The translations under genes were made by a program, and so were the position numbers. From Ditylenchus dipsaci (lineage: Eukaryota; Nematoda; Chromadorea; Rhabditida; Anguinidae), in the NCBI GenBank assembly GCA_004194705.1, contig SADC01000085.1, forward strand, positions 1 to 64,000: DNA of 64,000 bases, read 5' to 3'. Positions 24,441 to 34,993 of this stretch are shown piece by piece; position 1 is the first letter of the stretch, and every line of letters begins with the position of its first letter. The notes below the pieces were generated by a model. The model had not been told where the DNA came from and did no database searches. It was given only the letters and a program-made list of their open reading frames with translations.

Positions 24441-25247
24441 ATTGATTGATTATCTAAATAGAAAAAATAGGTTTCTTCTTTGAATAAAAGATGTAAGTGT
24501 TTGTGTAATTGTATTTATGTGAGAATAAATATATTATCCACATTGAATAATTTTTATTGACATATATTGAGCCTTACTTTGATTGACAACTTTTCTACGA
24601 AGTAAATTAGATAAAGAATTTTCTACATTAGCAAAATTACAAATAATACTAGAGTAACTTTAACTTTTCTATTAGCTCTTAAAAAGGAAGAAAACTTGAA
24701 AAGAAATATTGGGCTGTTTTAATGCCTATAAACCATGAAAACATATTTTCAGATCACAGTTTAAAAAAAAATTCCACCAAAATTTGACTATTCACCTCAG
24801 GGACCAAAGCAAACTACCTTGTATTGTGGTCTTCAACAGCGTCTTGTTTGCTGGAGCTGGACAAAAAAAGCTTCTATATGGATTTCAATTATGACTCTTG
24901 CTCGGATTCGTGTCGCAAGTGAGCATTTATGCGGTAGGCCCCAGTTAACAAAACTATATTTACATTCCATGTTTTAGATTATATACGTTCTCTTTTCTGG
25001 TGGTTTGCATCGGTTCCCTAAAGTGAAACCCAAACTAGTGTAAAAATATGCTTAAAAATGTCTTTCTGCATGCTAACACATGTTTTCTATCGTTTTCAGG
25101 GCCTAAAATGGTCTTAAAAGTGCTTAGACAGATTCCTGAGCTAGAAACACAGGGTGTAGTTTAGCTAAATGAATTTACAAATCATTTGAAAAAACAAAAT
25201 GAAAGTCAGAGAATTTTATAACTGTATAATAAATTAGATAATTTGAC

Positions 25248-25490
25248 CCTAGTAGCGAAACCACCCCCCCCCCCCCAAACGATTTTCACTTTTTTACTTC
25301 AGTAAAAAGTACCCGAATTTATGTCCCAGACCCCGGAAAATGTGCGCAAACTCTTCATTAGTCACAACTTCCGTACGCTGGCCTACCCCAAGCCTAAGGG
25401 CTAAGCCTAAACTAGTTGTTTGCAAGGGTAGTTACAGCAATTTTTAAAGGTCGGATGCTTGCGGGGGGGGGGTATTCGCTACTAGCGCCG
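25248..25490. mobile_element. MITE whose inverted ends contain long C/G runs
   Basis: Left CTAGTAGCGAAACCACC followed by a C run of about 14; right a G run of about 9 followed by TATTCGCTACTAG. The core shares CCCAGACCCC(A/G)GAAAA and CACAACTTCC with 54.08-54.22 kb, and the right end recurs at 34.52-34.55 kb. Between four-pass copies 1 and 2. Confidence 0.7.
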
Positions 25491-25607
25491 ATAATTTTAT
25501 TACTTATTAATTTTTCACCAATAAAAATTTAAAAAAATACAAAAAGGCAACAAAACGCTATAAATTTTTTCTGTATTCTGTGTTACTATTCAGAACATAA
25601 AAATTTT

Positions 25608-26632
25608 TTAAACTTTAAGACTTAGCACCGAAACAAATAAATCAGATTCTGATTGTTCTCTTTTCAGTTTATATCTGAAAATTTCTTGTTCTGCTTTGTA
25701 GCTAATAAAATGTTCTAGTGTCAAAGATAAGAAGCATCCAGATGTCATTAAACTAGACAGGGCACAGAATTGTAGGGCATTATTGTTACTGAAAGACGAC
25801 TCTTCATCTAATTGATCCACCATTGTAATATATTGCTGTGGATATCGCAAAGCATAGTAGAGATTGCAAGTAAACATCAATCCAAAGGAAGCGCTCCAGG
25901 TAAACTAAAAACATCATTTTCGTGTGGTTTTAAAGTTCCTCCATCTTTTTGAAATAATTTCGGCCCATTTTTTAAATAGTTACCATATTTATGATTGAGC
26001 AAGGGTAGGCCAGCCTGTGTTAGGACGGATGTCACACCAACTACTAAAAAGTAAGAAAACGTGTTCGAGCCCGTCCTAAAGTAAGCTGGCCTACCCTTGC
26101 TGAGCATATATGTGATAGATACCCTAATAAGGTCATCTATCTCTAAGTTTCTTTTTAAAGAAAAGTTAAAAAATTTCAAATCAGAAACTGCCATAAATGT
26201 TCTTTACTGCGTTAGGCATTAAAAGTAGTTTAGAGAGTGTATTTGGGTAACTGTTCGAAAATTTGGGGTGAGAGGATTCCCAATCGAAGAAGTACAATTT
26301 TTCACTTACATTAATTATGTAGTAGATTACAAAGACAAATCGCCTTTGAATTGAAATACAAAACAATGCATAAATTGGTGTAGTAAATAAAGCTGTTAAA
26401 AAATCAAGAAAAACCATTTTAGAGAATAATCACCATTTTTTATAGCTGTGACCTCTATCAGGTATAAAAGTGTTAATATGAAAATTAACTCAATGATGGC
26501 ATAGAAAACGGCAAGAATCTATAAAATAAAAATTAAATAAACCTACAGAAAGAATAATAAGTATACCCTGTATTGATAGATACTCCATGAAAATATTTTC
26601 ACACTGCATTTGATTTCATTTAGTGATCGCAT
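25608..26632 (-). CDS. Four-pass membrane protein, tandem copy 2
   Basis: Exon 1 (26567-26632) runs MRSLNEIKCSVKIFSWSIYQ and ends in R at a GTATAC donor. Exon 2 (26311-26518) begins ILAVFYAIIELIFILTLLYL and ends RRFVFVIYYIIN before GTAAGT. Exon 3 (25608-25904) reads FTWSASFGLMFTCNLYYALR, later LQFCALSSLMTSGCFLSL, and ends VSVLSLKV. Same exon layout and four hydrophobic segments as copies 1 and 3, and closer to copy 3 in exon 3. One A appears lost in the run at 26417-26420, shifting the frame within exon 2 just before MVFLDFLTALFTTPIYALF. Intron 2 contains a 106-bp palindromic insert. Function unknown. Confidence 0.72.
25997..26102. mobile_element. Short palindromic element with GCAAGGGTAGGCCAGC ends
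   Basis: GAGCAAGGGTAGGCCAGC at the left and GCTGGCCTACCCTTGCT at the right, with inner TTAGGACGG and CCGTCCTAA also inverted. The same AGGCAAGGGTAGGCCAGC word borders the palindrome at 39.5 kb. Inside intron 2 of copy 2. Confidence 0.65.
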
Positions 26633-26699
26633 AATGAATAATTGTATCTAGAAAAGTGTTTGCTGTCAAAATATTTTCGACATTTTTGAAGATAGTTAA

Positions 26700-27112
26700 T
26701 TAATATGTTCTCGATTAATAGCGGTGGTTCTTTGGTTGGTTGTCCCCCCCCCCTAGATTTTCGAAACGTGACAAAAACTAACGTCATAAACTGCTTTTTA
26801 TGCTCAATACGATACATGAAACATTGCTAAGCAGTTTCTGATTTAAAAATTCAACTTTTATCAAAAATATTGCCTTCAACTTTTCAATGGTCTTTTAGGG
26901 TATTCTAAGGTCATTTTTTTATTAATTTATCATATTAGGCTTAGGCAAACGGCATGTTAGGACGGGCTCAAGCGTGTTACCCGAATTACAAAAAGGAAAA
27001 AAAACATGCTGAGTCCGTTCTTTTATCGTATTAAGCACAAAAAAAAGTTTATGGCGTCAGTTTAGGTCACTTTTCGATAATTTAGGGAGGGGGGGGGCAA
27101 CCGACCGGAGAA
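26700..27112. mobile_element. MITE with C/G-run inverted ends
   Basis: Left TTGGTTGGTTG plus a C run and CTAGATTTTCGAAACGTGAC; right GTCACTTTTCGATAATTTAG plus a G run and CAACCGACC. The inner parts (TAACGTCATAAAC and GTTTATGGCGTCA) are also inverted. No gene. Confidence 0.6.
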
Positions 27113-27384
27113 GTACGTTAAAAGCTTTTATAGAATACAAATATGTTTATTTTAACAAAAAAACCATAAAATTAAGTCAGGTAGAACGAAAAATTTCTCA
27201 CACTAGCTTAGCCTTTATTCGCTAAATTTTAAAAAATGCTAAAAAAAATGTTCAAATATTTGAAAAATTCTAAGAATAATAGTGTATGAAATTTCCTTGC
27301 GTTTTATATGCAATGCAATAGCTGACGTGTTTACAAACATAAAATGATCTAAATAACAAAATTCAAAAACAAGGAACTACTAAA

Positions 27385-27524
27385 GTTAATAGTGCTTTTG
27401 TTCCAGATTTGACCTTAAGTGCTTCCACTCCATGCAAATTATAGTGCAGAACATAACTTTATTTACAAATAAATTTTTACAGTTCTTAAAAGGGCAAATT
27501 TATTTGAGAAAAGGCGAATATATA
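27385..27524. repeat. Dispersed direct repeat, copy 1
   Basis: About 140 bp beginning GTTAATAGTGCTTTTG and ending GAAAAGGCGAATATATATT, essentially identical to 32438-32577. The match continues upstream at lower identity for about 40 bp. No coding function recognised. Confidence 0.8.
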
Positions 27525-27559
27525 TTTTATAAAAAAAACTCGTTTACCTTTGTGGCCTC

Positions 27560-28548
27560 TACATGTGTTCACGCTGACGCCGAAAAAATATGCCTTGGTC
27601 CCCCTGTTGTTGCAAAAATTCAACGTTTGCTTTGTTCCCCGAGATGACTTTTTCAAAAAATTTTTTATTTCTTTAATGTCTTGAAGACTATTTAAATGCT
27701 TTATAGTGCCAACAAGATAAACCCTACTAGCAAAAACTTACGCATCGATTTTACCTTTTGAAACTTAAGTAAACATTAGCTAAATATTAGTTGCAGACCA
27801 CGGAACAAGTACGTAAGAATTTATCTGTCACAACTTCCCGAAAATTCCCATATTAACAAACACTTAGTAATTTTTAAGAAATCCGTTACTTTACTTAATT
27901 TTTGAGTCAAGCACTCGTCCGATTTGTCATTGCAACTGAGCGTGCAAGCTAAAGTTGACATAAATTTAAAAAATGTTTAAAAAATTCATAGGAACTTGAA
28001 AGAGGCTGCAAATATGTTGGTCACGGTTTATCGAGAGTAATTCAATCAGACGGGACTGAGCTCAGCATACTTGCACAGGCGCCGGCGCCTTCATAAAAGA
28101 TCGCGCCCGTTTGCAGACTCTGCTACAGTCAACTCTCCTAATAGTACCTAAATCAATGGAGGGTCGACAAACAAAGTGGTAGACCAACCAAGCACGGCTA
28201 GACTTACGTTAATGAGGATTTACTTTAAATGGTTAATAATAGTTTATTAATGAGGGGCTTAACTGTAACGGAAATAAAAGCAGTGGAAGATACTGAGATG
28301 GAAATTTTTACAATTGACTGCCTTTCGGTCAACTGCTGTCAATTGACCGAGTTTTGATTTGTTAGTCAATTGTTCACCCTACTGAAAGCTATTAAGGAGA
28401 AAATTTTCTTATTAAAATTTCTTATTTGTTATTGCCAGTAGAAGCTTTATTTCGTGAAAAACTCAAAAAACAAACAAGTTCTGACAAAACCTTGATCTGT
28501 AGCTTATCTCATGTGCTACAAATTTGTTAACAACTTGCTGATTTTAAA
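27560..28548. other. Stretch between four-pass copies 2 and 3, no gene seen
   Basis: AT-rich with short frames. It includes GCCTTGGTCCCCCTGT at 27593 (a word repeated in several elements) and a left-end-like TACAGTCAACTCTCC at 28132. No supported exon. Confidence 0.4.
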
Positions 28549-29422
28549 TCAAACTATTGGGAAATCGCTAAAGTATCTGCGGTGTATAAGAAACAAATGA
28601 ATTTTTTTTAAAATATTTATTAGCAGTGATAAACATTGATCACACATAAACAGGCGTTCATCAAATTTAAAGCTAACCACTGAAATTATCGAATTAGTTT
28701 CCAATTTTTCGTTTTTTAATCTGTGTCTTGAAATTTCCTGTTCTGCTTCATAAGTTAAAGAATGTTCCAGCGTCAAAGATAGGAAACATGCCGATGTAAC
28801 AATACTAATCAATGCACAAAATTGAAGTGCGCCATTGTAACCAAAAAATAATTCTTTATCCATTTGCTCCACTAGTGTAGAGTAATTCTGCGTGTGTCGC
28901 AAAGCAAAGTACAAATTGTAGGTGAATATAAATCCAAAGAAAGCACTCCAGACAACCTGAAATTTAAAATTACAAAACATATATTAATGTGTACTAAAAC
29001 AGAAAGTAAATTTTGATAAATAAAAAACTTCAAAAGTTTAAGTGTTCTGAGATTTGAAAGTATAGAAAATTTAATCTTATTGAAATTTTCAACTTACATT
29101 GCTAATATAGTATATCAAGAAAAATGTTCTCTTTTGCAAGAGATGCAAAGCATCACACAAATTGGTGTGCTACCAATACAATAGCTAACAAGGCTAGTTC
29201 AAATGAAAAAACGCCATTTTCTGAAAACTTCCTCTGGAATAGGTGAAAAAGTACTGTCAAGATGAACAGCTCAAAAATGGCATAAATAGTAGCCAGAGTC
29301 TTAAACTCAAAATTAATTAAAAAAAAAAGATTTACAATGAGCAAACCCTGTATTTATAGTCTTTGATGGGTGAATTTGCACTTTGCTTCCTAGCTTAGTT
29401 AAACAGTTGCACATATTTTCAT
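28549..29422 (-). CDS. Four-pass membrane protein, tandem copy 3
   Basis: Exon 1 (29347 to about 29414-29422) ends SPIKDYKYR before GTTTGC, matching YKYR of copy 1. Its start codon is uncertain: candidate Met codons at 29412 and 29420 are out of frame with YKYR by one base. Exon 2 (29098-29299) begins TLATIYAIFELFILTVLFHL and ends TFFLIYYISN before GTAAGT. Two single bases appear missing near 29167 and 29147, where alignment to copy 2 (TTPIYALFCIS) breaks and recovers. Exon 3 (28549-28956) reads VVWSAFFGFIFTYNLYFALR, later LQFCALISIVTSACFLSL. The frame runs about 30 residues beyond where copy 2 stops. Same four-segment plan as the other copies. Function unknown. Confidence 0.68.
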
Positions 29423-29822
29423 AATGCTTAATTTATTCAATTTGGGTTGTAATCGAAGTAGATGGCACGCAGATCAAAGTCAGATTTACAGGTCAGTTTA
29501 CAAGTAGAAATATGTTAAATTTTGACTATTAGCTGATTACTTTTCTGAAAAAAAATATTATAGAAGATTGTGCATTCACATTTATTAATTTTTTCCCTTT
29601 TTTAATGTACTTTTTAAGATTTGGAAGACCTAGATGAATCCGAGCGGGTTTTTTGCTGAATTTCATGTTAATATTAAATTTTTTGAAAAATCTAAAAGAT
29701 ATATATTCGAATTATGGAAATTTGACAATCACTTTTTTAATAAAACCAAAATTTGACATAAATAATGATTGTCCCAAAAGTTCAGAATGACTTTTAAGCT
29801 CATTTTTCGAAGTAAAAAATGG

Positions 29823-30112
29823 CGCTACTGTAATATACCACTCCCCCCCCATCCGCCCGAAAACCCTCCTGTAATATACACCCCCCCCCAACAATTTTTA
29901 GGCTTAGGAATTAGGCTTAGCCCTTAGGCTTAGGCTTTGGTCCTTAGCCATTAGGCTTAGGCTTAGGTCCTTAGCCATTAGGCTCAGGGACAACAAGTAA
30001 TAATTTCACCACTTTTCCAAAAAAACGTATGGTTTTTTGGGTACCTGAAAAATTATTGGGGGGGGGTATATTACAGTAGCTTTTTTGGGGGGGGGGATTA
30101 TATGACAGTAGC
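29823..30112. mobile_element. Element with CTACTGTAATATAC/GTATATTACAGTAG ends and homopolymer runs
   Basis: Left CGCTACTGTAATATACC then C runs, repeated as CTGTAATATACA then C runs; right G run then TATATTACAGTAG, and a second G run then ATTATATGACAGTAGCG. The doubled ends suggest one copy nested in another. TTAGGC repeats lie inside. Confidence 0.65.
29898..29983. repeat. Degenerate interstitial TTAGGC repeats
   Basis: Seven exact TTAGGC hexamers (29898, 29911, 29924, 29930, 29951, 29957, 29978) within 86 bp, plus TTAGCC, TTAGGA and TTAGGT variants. TTAGGC is the telomere repeat of most nematodes. It lies inside the element at 29823-30112. Confidence 0.75.
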
Positions 30113-30136
30113 GTCAAAAAATATTTATATTTTTTT

Positions 30137-30641
30137 TGTAGCTCTGCTTATCCTATTTCGAATGGTGTTTAAAACTTTCCTGGATAATTCTAGAAAGGTC
30201 CACGTTTGGCTTTAAACACTTGTGTGTCATTTTGAAAAGTTTAAGCGAGTATTAATTGTTACGGATATATCTTAACTCCATGCTGTAGTGCAGTTCAAGA
30301 TCTATGGAACCCACTTTACAGAACGCATCTTAAAAACTGGATGTTGACATGTGGCCTTTTTAATTTTAGATTTTGGTCATTTTCCAAAGAAAAAGCAACA
30401 AAATCATATCTCAACAGTCGAATTTTTAAAATTTATTCTGTAAAATGGATTTTGTAGCTCTGTATGGTAATAAGTAATTGCTGTAACGATTGAAAAATTT
30501 TCAATCTTTTGATCATTGAAATTACTGGAAACATCAACTTTTCAAAATGACATCACAAGTGTTTGAAGCCAAACGGTGAACTTTCTAAAATTATCCAAGA
30601 CAGTCTTATGAATCATTTAAAAGAAGATGAACAGAGCTACA
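30137..30641. mobile_element. Palindromic element (505 bp)
   Basis: TGTAGCTCTGCTTATC at the left and GAACAGAGCTACA at the right open two arms of about 250 bp. Inner matches include ACGTTTGGCTT/AAGCCAAACG and CATTTTGAAAAG/CTTTTCAAAATG. No coding frame. Confidence 0.75.
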
Positions 30642-30827
30642 AAAGCGTTGTTTTTAAAACTATTTATAAATATTTTTTTACTTTGAAAAATTAGCTCGAA
30701 ATTAGCTCAAAAGTACCACCAATTTTAGGATCTTAAAACAAGCACTTAGATTACTAACTTTTAAGTTAAAATGGCCTTTAAAGTTGGAGGTCGAAAATGG
30801 TGAGTTTAGGGGGTACATTTAACTGGT

Positions 30828-31160
30828 CAAAAGTTTATTTTTGGGTTCAGCGTTTTGACAACATTTTGTTGTTTTTTATAGCACGCTTCAAGAGTTACAA
30901 AAAGCATTTTACAGAATTGTATTTGAAAATTTGAGTGTGAAATACGGTTATTTGAAAAAATTCAAAATCCGAAAAAAAAATTAGTAAACCTGGATTTGGT
31001 CATGTTTGAAGAAATCGATTATTCTCAAATATCCGAATCTCGGCACTGAGATTCTCAAAAACAGTTATGTAAAACGCGTTTTGTAGCTCTTAAAGTGCGC
31101 TAAAAGATAGCACTAAAATCTTGTTGGAGCGCTAAATCCTAAACTGAAATTTTGACCAGT
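30828..31160. mobile_element. Palindromic element (about 330 bp)
   Basis: Left GGTCAAAAGTTTATTTTTGG, AGCACGCTTCAAGAG and GCATTTTACA pair with right TGTAAAACGCG, CTCTTAAAGTGCGCT and GAAATTTTGACC. Divergent arms, no coding frame. Confidence 0.55.
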
Positions 31161-31492
31161 TATCAATGTAACCGCCTAAACCGCCCATTTTTGCACCTGA
31201 TTTCTTTTAAGCACTTATAAACAAATATAACTCGTTGCAAAGGTGAAGAAAAGTGATATCAGGTGGTGTATGGCGTATTGAAAAGCTATTGAAACATTTT
31301 TATAAAAAACTATTTAAAAAAAAGCCGAATAAACATTTCGCAGCCCAATATTTCCCAAAATCGACCTGCAAGTTCAAATGCACTTTACCCTGCTCATTTT
31401 TAATTTATCAGGTTTCTGTGAAGATCAAAAAGTTTCCTGGAGCTCGAGCTATCGACAAAGCGAAGAACACAAACATATCTCAATAATTAGTA

Positions 31493-32050
31493 CCGTATAT
31501 CTTCTAATAAGGACCCACCTTCTAATAAGGCCCCACCTCCAAAGAGGGGTTGAAAAATAAGGCCCACCTTCTAATAAGGCCAACATTCTAATGATGACTC
31601 ACTTTCTTACAATTAATCACATCCAAAGTATACCTATAGCCTAATTCATTGGACAAAGACAAACTCTTTTTCTACAACCGCTGAAAGATCACAACCATAT
31701 TGCATCAAAGCCAGATTTTCCGGAACTGAGAAAGCTTCTGCTGCTGCGCGCATACTGTTAGCCGGCCATCGCTCATTTTCACCGAAAACAGAAAATATTG
31801 AGAAAGAGAAATATCAAGTAACTTCACTGGCGGCCAAGAAAATCATTACCAGAAAAAAATTATTTTCATGCTTTTCAAGACTTTTACTTTTTCAAATTAT
31901 ATATGTCATTTGAAAAAAAAAGAGATTTTTTGTCATTTTTATATTGATAAATAAGGCCCACCTTCTAATAAGACCCACCTTCTAATAAGACCCACCTCCA
32001 AAGAGGGGTTGAAAAATAAGGCCCCATGGTCCTTATTAGAAGATATACGG
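31493..32050. mobile_element. MITE, CCGTATATCTTCTAATAAGG ends, TA target
   Basis: A 558-bp element flanked by TA. The ends carry several copies of CCACCTTCTAATAAGG and TTGAAAAATAAGGCC. A distinct subfamily (CCGTATATCTT) of the CCGTATTTCC group. No coding frame. Confidence 0.8.
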
Positions 32051-32437
32051 TAATCTAAATGTCTGTTTTAAAATCCTAAAATTGGTAAGGCATTCTGTAC
32101 TTCAAATTTTGTTCAAAAACTACCTTCACCACGCTTAGTCTTCTTAGTGTGAAATAAGCATACTTTTATAAGTATTTCTAAAAACGAGAGAGTATATTAT
32201 ATGAAAAAAACACTAAGTATGGTCTTCTTCTGGTTTTTAACCAATTGATGATTAAAGCAACGCAAATGGAAACCTCATGTAGTAATTTTTTTACTTGACA
32301 AAATTGATAAGAACAAAAATTTAAAAAAGACATTCTAAAAATGTTTGATTTCAGTTATTTATATAATTTACAAACAATGCGATGCAAACAAAAAATGCAT
32401 TTAATAACAAAATCGAAAACAGGGCACTCTCAAATCT

Positions 32438-32577
32438 GTTAATAGTGCTTTTGTTCCAGATTTGACCTTAAGTGCTTCCACTCCATGCAAATTATAGTGC
32501 AGAACATAACTTTATTTACAAATAAATTTTTACAGTTCTTAAAAGGGCAAATTTATTTGAGAAAAGGCGAATATATA
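32438..32577. repeat. Dispersed direct repeat, copy 2
   Basis: Second copy of the 140-bp sequence at 27385-27524, in the same orientation. The unit is probably part of a larger dispersed repeat. Confidence 0.8.
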
Positions 32578-32739
32578 TTATACAGATGACTTTTCAATAG
32601 AGAAGTCTTCAAAGTTCTTAAATGGAGATTTGTGGGCCTGCTGTTGGTCGAGGTTACTGATTAAAGTCTTTCTAATCGAAATGTGCCTTTAATAATAAGG
32701 GAATTTTTAAAATTAATAAGCGCTGGGAAATGACAATTT

Positions 32740-32931
32740 TCACTCAAAATTCTTATTTATGTGTAGTATAGCCTTTTTGTGAAGTACCTTCTTAAGTATG
32801 TTTTTATTCGTTCTGTGTAATGGATTAACTACGCTAGTAGGATAAGTTGAGTAAAATGTTACCGTGAGTTTATGTTTTGCTGCCTCACGTAATTTTTCGA
32901 CAATTTTTTCAAGGCGTTTTTTTATTTCCAA
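32740..32931 (-). CDS. Small unrecognised open frame (tentative)
   Basis: A 63-residue minus-strand frame starting MEIKKRLEKIVEKLREAAKH, which could form an amphipathic helix, followed by TFYSTYPTSVVNPLHRTN. No neighbouring exon or family was recognised and it may be chance. Confidence 0.2.
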   Translation of the reverse strand: MEIKKRLEKIVEKLREAAKHKLTVTFYSTYPTSVVNPLHRTNKNILKKVLHKKAILHINKNFE

Positions 32932-33228
32932 TTCAAATAATAAACTAATCGTTTCTAATGAACGAACGCAATAAAACTATTACTCGTGTAAACCATGTAT
33001 TATTTTTAGTTATTTACTAAAAATATTATAGTAACGCTTAAATTTTCTAGCCTTTACTCAAAAGAGTTCAATTTTTCACACGTCAATTGATTAACTTTTA
33101 AAAGTTTTAGTTGTAACTTAACTTACAAAATGCTTCTTACCTAAAGATGTCAATAAAATAACAGAACTTTCGCTCGGTTTAATTAACTTCTACTTTTATT
33201 ATTCCAGTTTCACAGTGATGTTTACATG

Positions 33229-34228
33229 TGTAAGGTAGGGCAAGGGTGGTTTGGACAAAACCACACTTGGTACCAAAAGTCACTTAAGACCTGACTTAAT
33301 TCAAACAATAACCCAAAACAACTCATTTGAATTAGCGCCAAATCTTGGCACGACATTACCCAACAAGCGCCTCAAACGCTTACAACTACTTTCATCTCAT
33401 CTACTCGTCTAATCAGTGAGTCCATTATTTATACAACCCGTTCTCATTATTAACTCTTCCTCAATTTCCAGCTATCAAATTGGGTGTCTGGTGAGAAGTT
33501 CCGAACTTGCACGCAGCACTTACGCATCTCCGCAATCAGTCCTCGCTCTTTGCTTTCAGCTCCGTTAAGCCATCGCTCCTTCAGACTTTAGCTTTGGTGG
33601 TTCAGCTATGCCAGTCCAATCTCCATTCTCTGGATCTGGTCGTAAGTTGAGTTTGAGTAATTTGGAATCCGAGCGAGCCACTTACATGGCTCGCACATCT
33701 GAAGTTATCCTAGGTCGAGGACGTGAACATAGTCAGAAAGAATCCAGTACCCTGAAAGATGTAACAAATAGGTTTGCTCATTCACTCTCTGGAGTGCCAC
33801 TTAGTATTAGAAATGTTGGTTGTGAGTCTCATAACTCTCCGCAAGGGGAGTTGATTCCTGTTCAGATCAATGGCACCTCCTCTCTCATGAGATCCACATT
33901 CCTCTGGGTAGAAGACGGACACCACACACGGACTATGAAGGGGTCGGCGGACCAAACGTGAAGTGGTCCTGGATGCTCCTGATGCCAAGCGCAAGCCGTG
34001 GTCGCAGTCTACCCCGAAGTCTCCGCTCCCGTCTCCAGTCGAAGCAAGCAACCAGTCGAAGAGTCCGCTCCTCGTTCTCCCGAAGCCTCAAGTGGATCCT
34101 GCCAAAAGAAGCATCCAGAACACCATAGTCTCTCCATATGTGTATTGTAACTGTGAGAGCCCTAGTGGCTCTCGATGAATAAAGTGAACCCCTTTCATAA
34201 GTCTTGCGTGTGTGTGCCTAGTCTTACA
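33229..34228 (+). mobile_element. Possible solo LTR
   Basis: A 1,000-bp block starts TGTAAGGTAGGG and ends GTCTTACA, so TGTAAG/CTTACA form a perfect 6-bp terminal inversion as in LTRs. Near the 3' end AATAAAGTGAACC precedes a GT-rich tract (GCGTGTGTGTGCC), like an R-region polyadenylation signal. It is much less AT-rich than its surroundings. Two open frames (33608-33961, 33963-34178) encode Ser/Pro/Arg-rich sequence with no recognised domain. No matching second LTR, gag or pol is in the window and no clear target duplication was found. Confidence 0.5.
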
Positions 34229-34604
34229 TATTTTACTCATGGAGTCTAGTGCCTTTTATTTTTTACATCATTTCGAACGAATCTAAAGACATGGGCGACT
34301 TGAAGTGGTTTTGATATGAATCACACTTTTTGATGTTTAAGTTTTGAAATGCGCAGGGCCATTATGTATGCATTTAAGTAGTTCGCAATGCAGACCGCGA
34401 TGCGGCCAAATATCAATAATGGCACGCAATAATAGCACGCAACAATAACACATAATGGCATGCAGGGCATTTGGAATTGTACTCTTTCATTAATTTCATA
34501 AAAGAAACAATTTTAGGGGTAGGGGTGGGGGGTAGTTTCGCTACTAGGGTCGAGTTTAGATACGCCCTTTTATTTTCGGTCACAGTCTTTATGTGAAACA
34601 TTTA

Positions 34605-34883
34605 TGACCCACTTTTTCAAAACTGCTCTTAAGCAAGTTGTAACCAGTTGGATAAGACTTAATTTGTAGATTACAGTCAAACCTCTATACTGCATCCCAC
34701 AAGGGACCGGTCCTGCCCGGATGCAATATAGAGGTTCCGGCCGACCAAAACAAAACCAAAAAAGCGGATGCAACATAGAGGTGAATGCAACAAACAGAGT
34801 TGCTATATAGAGGCATGACTGTATCTAACGGGCTACAAATCAAGTGGCAGGTTGCCTAAGAGCAGTCTTCAAAAAGTGGGTCA
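34605..34883. mobile_element. Palindromic element interrupted by a pogo-like MITE
   Basis: Left GACCCACTTTTTCAAAACTG with CTCTTAAGCAAGTTG; right CAGTCTTCAAAAAGTGGGTC. A related palindrome lies at about 36334-36450. A TA-flanked MITE (34674-34821) is inserted in the middle. Confidence 0.65.
34674..34821. mobile_element. Pogo/Tigger-like MITE, TA target
   Basis: TA-CAGTCAAACCTCTATACTG at the left and TATATAGAGGCATGACTG-TA at the right, 148 bp. Nested in the palindrome at 34605-34883. Confidence 0.7.
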
Positions 34884-34993
34884 AAGTACAACAACTTAAA
34901 CATAAATTTATATTTTTTTATTACTCTTCACAAATATATGGCTTGAAATAAACAAGTTAAAGCACATTTGTATATAATAATTAATTTTTGGCT

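Noticed and set aside
33608..34178. Two consecutive Ser/Pro-rich frames as a host gene
   Set aside because: They lie inside a block with LTR-like ends and polyadenylation signal and show no domain; annotated as part of a possible solo LTR.
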